A DNA stretch of 31,276 nucleotides from a virus: IMG/VR virus record IMGVR_UViG_3300009011_000045, positions 1-31,276 of that record. One strand, written 5' to 3'. Position numbers and translations under genes: made by a program. This document shows positions 21,300 to 26,730 of the stretch, piece by piece. Under the pieces are notes generated by a model. That model made no database searches, was not told the DNA's origin, and worked only from the letters and a program-made list of their open reading frames with translations. Positions within the stretch are counted from its first letter, which is position 1. Each line of letters starts with the position of its first letter.

Positions 21300-23333
21300 A
21301 TGCTCTATTCAATCGAAGTTAAAGAAGCCGCAAAACGTCTCTATTTGCGTCGGTGTAAGCCGAAAGAGATTCAGGCTCAGCTCAAGCTGCCGAACATCCG
21401 AATTGTCTATTACTGGATCGCCAAGGGCGGCTGGGACGAGATGCTGTCGGATGAAGAACCGCTGACAGCGGTCAGCCGGCGTCTGACCCTTATTCTTGAG
21501 AAACAGACCACGCTCACCAAAGGCGAACTGGACGAACTCGACCGATTGACCACCGTCCGCGATCGGCTGCTGAAACAGTCGAATAAGCCTGCCCAGGTTG
21601 CGGCAGGTGACGCGCCGTCGCACGATCAAGGCGAGCGCCAGGACAAGCGCCGGGAGCGGGGCGAACGGGGCGGCAAGAAGCGTGAAAAGAAGGTCAAGAA
21701 TGACGTTTCGGGGCTTACCGAAGTCGACTTTCTGGATAAGTTCATCAGCAAGATGTATGGCTATCAGAAGGAATTGTTTGAAGCCAAGCAGAACCCCCTG
21801 ACGCGCCGGATCCGCAACATCCTGAAAAGTCGGCAGGTGGGTTTGACCTACTACTTCGCCGGCGAAGCGTTCATGGATGCGGTGCTGACCGGGGACAATC
21901 AAATGTTCCTATCCGCCAGCCGATCGCAATCGGAGATTTTCCGTAGCTACATCATCCAGTTCGCCCAGCAGTGGTTTGGATTGGAACTGACCGGCAACCC
22001 TATTGTGCTGAGCAACGGCGCCGAACTGAGGTTCCTCAGTACCAACAGCAGCACTGCCCAGGGGCACCACGGTCACGTCTACATCGACGAATATTTCTGG
22101 ATTCGCGACTTCGAAAAGCTCAGCACTGTGGCCAGTGCTATGGGCACCCACAAGAAGTGGCGCAAGACGTATTTCTCTACTCCGAGCGCGGTAACGCATC
22201 AGGCCTATCCGTTCTGGACTGGTGAGACCTTCCGCAACAGCAAGCGCAAGGCAGCGAAGAATCCTTGGCCAAGTGAAAAGGAAATTGCTGCGGGCGCGCT
22301 GTGCCCCGATGGCCAGTGGCGCAAGATCATCACCATCGAGGACGCTATTGCCGGCGGCTGCGATCTGTTCGATCTGGAGCAGTTGCAACTCGAGTACGAC
22401 GCGGACAAATTCCAGCAACTGTTTTACTGCAAATTCATCGACAGCACCCAAGGGGTGTTCGCACTGGCCGACTTGGAACGGTGCTACTCCGATCTGTCGT
22501 TGTGGACGGACTTCGAACCCGAGGACGATCGACCCTACGGAAACAGTCCGGTATGGATCGGCTACGACCCGAGTCGAACGCGAGACGACGCAACCTGTGT
22601 TGTCCTGGCTCCACCATTAGAGCCGGGCGCCAAGTTCCGGATACTGGAAAAGCACAGTTGGCGTGGGCATTCGTTCACCTTCCAGGCAGCGCAAATCAAA
22701 AAGCTCACGGAGCGTTTCAACGTCCAGCACATCGGCATCGACACCACCGGTATCGGCTACGGGGTGTTTGACCTGGTGCGCGACTTCTACCCGCGTGCGA
22801 CCTCAATTCACTACAGCCTTGAAACCAAAAACAGCCTGGTACTGAAAGCCCAGGACACGATCCAAGGCAGTCGAATCGAATGGGACGCCGGTTGGAACGA
22901 CATCGCACAGGCCTTCTTGACCATCAAACGCGGTGCAACCAGCAGCGGCCAGATCACCTACAGCGCCTCTCGCACCGACGCGACAGGTCACGCAGACATT
23001 GCCTGGGCAATCATGCACGCGCTGGCTCACGAACCTCTCAACACCAATAAGCAGCGGCGTAGCTCCTACACACTCAGCGGAACAGGTACACATGGGCAAG
23101 CGAAGAAACCAGCAAACCGTCAATCCACCACGCGAGCGAGCGCGGGCGTTTTCGTTCGGCGCTCCCGAGCAGGTGCTGACCGAAAACATCGGGCAATACC
23201 TGGGCACGTTTGCCAGCCACGACGGCCGTATTTACACGCCGCCAGTGTCGCGCCAGGGGCTGGCGAAGTTGTTGCGCGCCAACGCACACCACGGCGCCAT
23301 TCCCGGGTTCAAGCGCAACCTGCTGCTGCGTGA
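21300..23333 (+). CDS. P: Terminase large subunit P (with 3' extension over portal gene)
   Basis: From ATG 21300 the frame has 677 codons. An N-terminal helix-turn-helix (AKRLYLRRCKPKEIQAQLKL), a charged linker (about 100-135), an ATPase with Walker A-like SRQVGLTYY (178-186) and Walker B VYIDEYFW (260-267), and a nuclease with acidic residues in IGYDPS, IGIDTTG and HADIAWAI give P2 gpP, which packages DNA and cuts cos. P2 gpP has 590 residues, and family likeness ends near residue 590 (about 23070). The last ~80 residues are Arg/Ala/Pro-rich text read from inside the portal gene in another frame, so the natural stop may have been lost. Confidence 0.9.
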   Translation: MLYSIEVKEAAKRLYLRRCKPKEIQAQLKLPNIRIVYYWIAKGGWDEMLSDEEPLTAVSRRLTLILEKQTTLTKGELDELDRLTTVRDRLLKQSNKPAQVAAGDAPSHDQGERQDKRRERGERGGKKREKKVKNDVSGLTEVDFLDKFISKMYGYQKELFEAKQNPLTRRIRNILKSRQVGLTYYFAGEAFMDAVLTGDNQMFLSASRSQSEIFRSYIIQFAQQWFGLELTGNPIVLSNGAELRFLSTNSSTAQGHHGHVYIDEYFWIRDFEKLSTVASAMGTHKKWRKTYFSTPSAVTHQAYPFWTGETFRNSKRKAAKNPWPSEKEIAAGALCPDGQWRKIITIEDAIAGGCDLFDLEQLQLEYDADKFQQLFYCKFIDSTQGVFALADLERCYSDLSLWTDFEPEDDRPYGNSPVWIGYDPSRTRDDATCVVLAPPLEPGAKFRILEKHSWRGHSFTFQAAQIKKLTERFNVQHIGIDTTGIGYGVFDLVRDFYPRATSIHYSLETKNSLVLKAQDTIQGSRIEWDAGWNDIAQAFLTIKRGATSSGQITYSASRTDATGHADIAWAIMHALAHEPLNTNKQRRSSYTLSGTGTHGQAKKPANRQSTTRASAGVFVRRSRAGADRKHRAIPGHVCQPRRPYLHAASVAPGAGEVVARQRTPRRHSRVQAQPAAA

Positions 23334-24111
23334 GTTCATCGCCTCGCCCGGGTGCAGCATTCAAACCATGAGTCGCGCAGGGCTGGATTTCATGGTGTTC
23401 GGAGAGGCTTACTTCCTTCGAAACTGCAATGTGTTCGGCGAGGTGCTGGAAATGGATCACCTGCCGGCGATCAACATGCGGGTGAAAGTGGAAGGTGGTT
23501 TCGTGATGCTCTTGCCGGACGGCAAGGAGGTGGAGTTTGACCAGGATGAGGTCGAGCATGTCCTGAACTACGACGTAGAACAGAACGTCTATGGGGTACC
23601 CGATTACCTTGGCGGTATGCAGGCACTGTTGCTCAACGAGGCGGCGACACTGTTTCGCCGGCGCTATTACAGCAACGGTGCCCACGCGGGCTACATCTTC
23701 TACACCAACGACCCGAATCTGACCGAGGATGACGAAAATGAGCTGCGCGCGCAGATCAGCGCGAGCAAGGGGGTGGGTAACTTCAGGTCGATGTTCGTGA
23801 ACATCCCAGGCGGTACCGAAAAGGCGATACAAATCATCCCCGTGGGTGACTTCCAGGCGAAAGATGAGCTGGAAAAGGTGAAGAACATCACCCGTAATGA
23901 CGTGATTGCTGCCTGGCGTATGAACCCGGCTTTGGCAGGCATCATTCCGGAGAATAGCGGAGGGTTTGGTGACATCGAAAAGATCGACCGGGTGTACACC
24001 AACAATGAGATTCGTCCGATCTGCCAGTTGTTCGATCAGTTGAACGATTCACTGCGGGCTGATCGACGCATCGGATGGCGTGACCTAGTCGAGTCAGCAC
24101 CTGCGGTTTGA
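23092..24111 (+). CDS. Q: Portal protein Q
   Basis: A 339-residue product from ATG 23092 with AGG 5 nt upstream; P2 gpQ has 344. The stretch FSFGAPEQVLTENIGQYLG at residues 20-38, LDFMVFGEAYFLRNCNVFGE and YGVPDYLGGMQALLLNEAAT are typical of the PBSX/P2 portal family. It makes the 12-subunit ring at the head vertex through which DNA enters. It is read from within the 3' end of the large terminase frame (242-nt overlap), so translation probably depends on coupling. Confidence 0.93.
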   Translation: MGKRRNQQTVNPPRERARAFSFGAPEQVLTENIGQYLGTFASHDGRIYTPPVSRQGLAKLLRANAHHGAIPGFKRNLLLREFIASPGCSIQTMSRAGLDFMVFGEAYFLRNCNVFGEVLEMDHLPAINMRVKVEGGFVMLLPDGKEVEFDQDEVEHVLNYDVEQNVYGVPDYLGGMQALLLNEAATLFRRRYYSNGAHAGYIFYTNDPNLTEDDENELRAQISASKGVGNFRSMFVNIPGGTEKAIQIIPVGDFQAKDELEKVKNITRNDVIAAWRMNPALAGIIPENSGGFGDIEKIDRVYTNNEIRPICQLFDQLNDSLRADRRIGWRDLVESAPAV

Positions 24112-24131
24112 AGTTGCTTCACGTAGAATAG

Positions 24132-24145
24132 TGTATGTACGTACA
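24132..24145. promoter_or_regulatory. Operator-like palindrome upstream of ogr
   Basis: TGTATGTACGTACA matches the C/cox spacer operator TGTATGTACATACA (29674-29687) at 13 of 14 positions and contains the perfect palindrome TGTACGTACA. It lies 19 nt before the ogr start codon and just after the -10-like TAGAAT (24124-24129). The phage repressor may therefore silence ogr directly in the lysogen. Confidence 0.6.
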
Positions 24146-24163
24146 CCATTGGGAAGGGGCGCA

Positions 24164-24421
24164 ATGCGGATCATTTGTAGAGACTGTGGGGGTAAGGCTC
24201 GGATTGGCTCGCGGGAGAATATGAATCTGGAATATTCGAAGCTTTATTGCCAATGTCTCAACCCGCGTTGCGGGCATACGTTTGTGATGAGCCTTACCTA
24301 TTCACACCCTTTGCGCCCTTCTGCTCAGTCGGTCGACCAGTTGATTTTCGACCGACTTCGGACAATGCCTATTGCTCAGCAGCAACAGTTATTCGATCAA
24401 CTTAGTTCATTACCTGCCTGA
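24164..24421 (+). CDS. ogr: Late-gene transcription activator Ogr/Delta
   Basis: An 85-residue product from ATG 24164 behind GAAGGGGC. C5 and C8 (CRDC), C31 (QC) and C36 (PRC) give exactly the C-x2-C-x22-C-x4-C zinc motif of P2 Ogr and P4 Delta. These proteins bind around -55 of late promoters and contact the alpha subunit of RNA polymerase. Here it should switch on the two divergent late operons. Its gene follows the portal gene, whereas in P2 ogr follows D. The last 25 nt overlap a convergent small gene. Confidence 0.92.
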   Translation: MRIICRDCGGKARIGSRENMNLEYSKLYCQCLNPRCGHTFVMSLTYSHPLRPSAQSVDQLIFDRLRTMPIAQQQQLFDQLSSLPA

Positions 24422-24609
24422 TTAAACAACTCCCCCAGTTCTTTAGAACACTCCAGTAATCGGCCGTGACTCCAAGTCATGGTCGCTACTACACCGCCGC
24501 TTTCCTCCTCGTTCAGTGGTCGCGCACCAACTGACACGCTTAACGACATTATTACTTTTGCGACCTCTTCTAATACGTCTCTTGTGTTGATGATTACGCG
24601 CTCGTCCAT
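24397..24609 (-). CDS. Small protein of unknown function, convergent with ogr
   Basis: A 70-residue product from ATG 24609 with GGAG 8 nt upstream and its own promoter-like element (24647-24676). The protein is helical and acidic: RDVLEEVAKVIMSLSVSV, EEESGGVVATMTW, LLECSKELGELFNQA. No membrane span or metal site. The promoter and terminal overlap with ogr suggest it could be expressed in the lysogen and reduce ogr by converging transcription; that is inference. Family unknown. Confidence 0.6.
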   Translation of the reverse strand: MDERVIINTRDVLEEVAKVIMSLSVSVGARPLNEEESGGVVATMTWSHGRLLECSKELGELFNQAGNELS

Positions 24610-24646
24610 TACTTCGGCTCCATGCTGGGCGGATCAATTGCGGCGC

Positions 24647-24676
24647 ACTTTACGAATTTAAAAATTAGGTTGTCAA
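24647..24676 (-). promoter_or_regulatory. Sigma-70-type promoter for the 70-residue gene
   Basis: On the minus strand, a consensus -35 TTGACA (24676-24671), an 18-nt AT-rich spacer, and -10 TAAAGT (24652-24647) lie 38 nt before the start codon at 24609. The perfect -35 makes it one of the better promoter candidates in the window. Confidence 0.6.
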
Positions 24677-24843
24677 ATAGTATTTTGGAAGCTTTTTGAA
24701 CTATGCATCTAGCCGAAAAGCTCGCGCCATGCCGTTCTCAGTTGCCGTTTGGCCCAGCAGAACCGGGGATTTTGTGACATTGCAAAATGCCATTAGTTCA
24801 AGTCGCCATGCATGATTTTATAAATTCATGTATGCGGGACTAC

Positions 24844-24864
24844 AACAGGGCGGCTGTTTTTTTT
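24844..24864 (+). terminator. Weak hairpin with T-run
   Basis: AACAG-GGCGG-CTGTT followed by six T residues. It could end plus-strand transcription from ogr. The stem has only 5 bp. Confidence 0.35.
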
Positions 24865-25053
24865 CGCTTCTCAGCCAATATTTCTTAGTTGATGCTCGCC
24901 GCTGTGGGTTTTTGTTTAGCTAAACTCTTGCCGAGTTTTTATGTAATTTGATTTTCTGTGCTGTTGGATGGCACTCGCTGGATCTGCATGAAAGTGTGTT
25001 TTCATGTATGTCAAGATATAATGTTGGCAGAGTCCTGTGCTGGTTTTAGAGGC

Positions 25054-25079
25054 GAAGAAAAGGGCGCCGTAGCGCCCTT
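25054..25079 (-). terminator. Early-operon terminator
   Basis: On the minus strand AAGGGCGC-TACG-GCGCCCTT followed by TTC and more pyrimidines. It lies 40 nt after the last small gene of the leftward early operon (stop at 25119), the expected place for its terminator. Confidence 0.85.
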
Positions 25080-25118
25080 ATGAATCAGTAAGACAGTTTG
25101 GCTTTAGCCGCTAAATTA

Positions 25119-25361
25119 TTACGGTTTATTTCGGCGCATTGGCAGGGTTACAACTCCGTAGCGGCGATTTCCTTGTGGATCTTCGAAGGCGGCAACTACA
25201 AGACCTTCTGGCAAGCGGATCTCAGCGATACCGTTTCCCGTGTTGTGATGGAGTAGGGCGGTGGCTTCCACCAGGTGAAAGTCGGTGGGTAACTCTGCCT
25301 GTTTTCGAGCGTCGTCATACGCTGTCTCGCTGACTGCAACAAACTGGCCGTCGATCAGCAT
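25119..25361 (-). CDS. Early-operon small protein, unknown function
   Basis: An 80-residue product from ATG 25361 with AAAGGAG upstream, overlapping the preceding gene by 7 nt. The sequence is soluble and mixed alpha/beta: LIDGQFVAVSETAYDDARKQ, ALLHHNTGNGIAEIRLPEGL, RRYGVVTLPMRR. No known motif. It is the last gene before the early terminator, so it should be made with cox and primase soon after induction. Confidence 0.7.
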   Translation of the reverse strand: MLIDGQFVAVSETAYDDARKQAELPTDFHLVEATALLHHNTGNGIAEIRLPEGLVVAAFEDPQGNRRYGVVTLPMRRNKP

Positions 25362-25639
25362 GCTGTAACTCCTTTCTGTTGTGGTGCTATTGGTTTGGCG
25401 AGCAACTGCGTTACAACGTCCGCGTCACTGTCGGACAGTTCGCCAAGCTGTTGTGCCATTGCGGCGAGGCTTTCGAGACGCTGCCGGGCATCCGGGGTTT
25501 TGTGAACCAGGTAGCCGATCAAGGCGGCGCCGATCATTGCCGTTGCCAGTAAAGGGCGAGGGGGCTTGAAGGTGCTGCCGCCTTGTTCCGTCGGTGTGAT
25601 AGCCTTGTTCCCGCTGCTGCTTGGGTGCTGTGCTTGCAT
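25355..25639 (-). CDS. Early-operon small membrane protein
   Basis: A 94-residue product from ATG 25639, preceded by AGGAGCAACACC. Residues about 30-47 (PLLATAMIGAALIGYLVH) form one membrane span after a polar, Gln/Ser/Thr-rich N-terminus. The second half is helical (ARQRLESLAAMAQQLGELSD), then AKPIAPQQ. Unknown family. An early-made single-span peptide could act in superinfection exclusion or envelope interaction. Its translation start is a copy of that of the P-loop gene two genes upstream (19 identical bases). Confidence 0.65.
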   Translation of the reverse strand: MQAQHPSSSGNKAITPTEQGGSTFKPPRPLLATAMIGAALIGYLVHKTPDARQRLESLAAMAQQLGELSDSDADVVTQLLAKPIAPQQKGVTAC

Positions 25640-25701
25640 GGTGTTGCTCCTCTTGTGGTGGTTGGTGTCGGGGAGGTGCGAACTCCTCGACACCGTCTTT
25701 C

Positions 25702-25953
25702 TCACGCCTGCCGCAATTGGCTGGCCGTGAATACCGGGCGCTGTTCACAGCGCACGTCAAACAATCCCAGGTCATGCCCATCTACGTCGCGCATATGCAC
25801 GACCGTGACGAACGTCGGCGTGTCCTCCGGGTGATCCCTCCAATGAGCGGCCGCTGCCAGCTCGGCCAATTCTTCCGGGGTGCGTTGATCGACGTAGCTG
25901 GTCGGTAACGGCAGCTCGCCCGGCAGGTTGTTGGCCACGTAGCGAATAATCAC
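25702..25953 (-). CDS. Early-operon small protein, unknown function
   Basis: An 83-residue product from GTG 25953, chosen because AAGGAGGA lies 8 nt before it; an ATG at 25995 would begin inside the upstream gene. The sequence includes TPEELAELAAAAHWRDHPED and VTVVHMRDVDGHDLGLFDVR. It looks like a small globular alpha/beta protein with an acidic surface, a type common among phage host-takeover or anti-defence proteins, but nothing specific can be claimed. Confidence 0.65.
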   Translation of the reverse strand: MIIRYVANNLPGELPLPTSYVDQRTPEELAELAAAAHWRDHPEDTPTFVTVVHMRDVDGHDLGLFDVRCEQRPVFTASQLRQA

Positions 25954-25966
25954 GGCTGTCTCCTCC

Positions 25967-26260
25967 TTAAGCCTGGCGCACCAGGTGAACAACAAAGTCA
26001 GATGGGATCCCCGAGTGGATTCCCTGCGCTTTTAGATCCATCGCGGCTTTGATTTGAAACTGCGTGCAGTCGTCAGCCAGGAATTGCTTGTCGCCGGCCA
26101 TGGCTCTGGCCGCGATTTGATTCACGAAGTACGGCGTTGTGCACTGTTCGCCAACGAGGATTGGCGCCTCGATCCCTTGTTGTTTCAGTTCGGCTTGAAT
26201 GGCGCGAAGGCGGGTTGTTTTGCCCGAGGCCTGCGCGCCGCTGATGACTTGTACTTGCAT
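25967..26260 (-). CDS. Small P-loop protein, probable nucleotide binding
   Basis: A 97-residue product from ATG 26260 with AAGGAG 8 nt upstream. It starts MQVQVISGAQASGKTTRL: a Walker A motif GAQASGKT at residues 8-15, then LRAIQAELKQQGIEAPILVG. The remainder has no second clear motif (Walker B absent). It is far too short for a full kinase or AAA+ ATPase, so it may be a stripped P-loop regulator. It lies downstream of the origin-like repeats, in the early operon, so a role in replication or nucleotide sensing is possible. Confidence 0.7.
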   Translation of the reverse strand: MQVQVISGAQASGKTTRLRAIQAELKQQGIEAPILVGEQCTTPYFVNQIAARAMAGDKQFLADDCTQFQIKAAMDLKAQGIHSGIPSDFVVHLVRQA

Positions 26261-26332
26261 GGTGTTGCTCCTTTTTTTCGCTGGTTGAGTCAGGCGGTGC
26301 CTGAAGAAATGTCGCGTGTGCCCCGAGGTACC

Positions 26333-26651
26333 CCGGAACATCCGGAACAATTAAAAGTTGCTGATCGCGAACCCACGGTTTTCGGGGCTTTCGGCTCGGA
26401 TCTGAGGTGGAACGGTTACCCGGAACATTGCGGAACAGCTTTTTCGCCAAAAGCGCTGTATCCCTTGCTGCACAAGGCTTTGCGGGTTGTTCCGGCAAAC
26501 GCCTATGGCGGAACACTTCTGGAACAGCGATTGGAAAGTTGTTCCGGTGTGTTCCGGTTTGTTCCGGTCGGTGATGCTGAGGTGATGCTGGTTATCTATC
26601 TGTTTTTTATAGATATTTTTCTTATAGATATTTATGTTCCAGATGTTCCGC
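26333..26651. repeat. ori: Iteron cluster plus AT-rich tract: candidate replication origin
   Basis: The 8-mer TGTTCCGG or its close forms recurs 12 times here. On the minus strand it lies at 26333, 26342, 26420, 26430, 26508 and 26519; on the plus strand at 26488, 26540, 26550, 26560, 26635 and 26644. A further copy is at 26749 inside the primase gene. Three plus-strand copies have an exact 10-bp period. Between 26592 and 26634 lies an almost pure A/T segment with a perfect 12-bp direct repeat TTATAGATATTT (26607 and 26622). Iterons beside an AT-rich unwinding element, next to a primase-helicase gene, fit an origin. Confidence 0.65.
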
Positions 26652-26730
26652 CCAGTCAGTGGCCACACACGCATTTGTCCAAAACTAGGGGTCTCCCCCC
26701 ATGCACCAGGTTTTACCCCCACGACGTTTT

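Larger units (their letters stand above)
24610..25053. other. AT-rich non-coding region, possible cos-containing DNA
   Basis: About 440 bases without a convincing gene, markedly more AT-rich than its surroundings. It contains the promoter of the small gene, a weak hairpin with T-run (24844-24864), and a hairpin CATGAAA-GTGTGT-TTTCATG (24987-25006). In P2 the cos site lies close to Q, so packaging sequences may be here, but no P2-like cos core was recognised. Confidence 0.4.

Noticed and set aside
21309-21902. 197-codon minus-strand frame opposite the large terminase
   Set aside because: Shadow of the terminase ATPase region, which has clear motifs on the plus strand.
22933-23091. N-terminal extension of the portal protein
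   Set aside because: The extra 53 codons re-read the terminase nuclease domain in another frame; ATG 23092 has the ribosome site and family-type start.
26333-26651. CRISPR array
   Set aside because: The repeats are 8 bp, in both orientations and irregularly spaced, without uniform spacers; iterons fit better.
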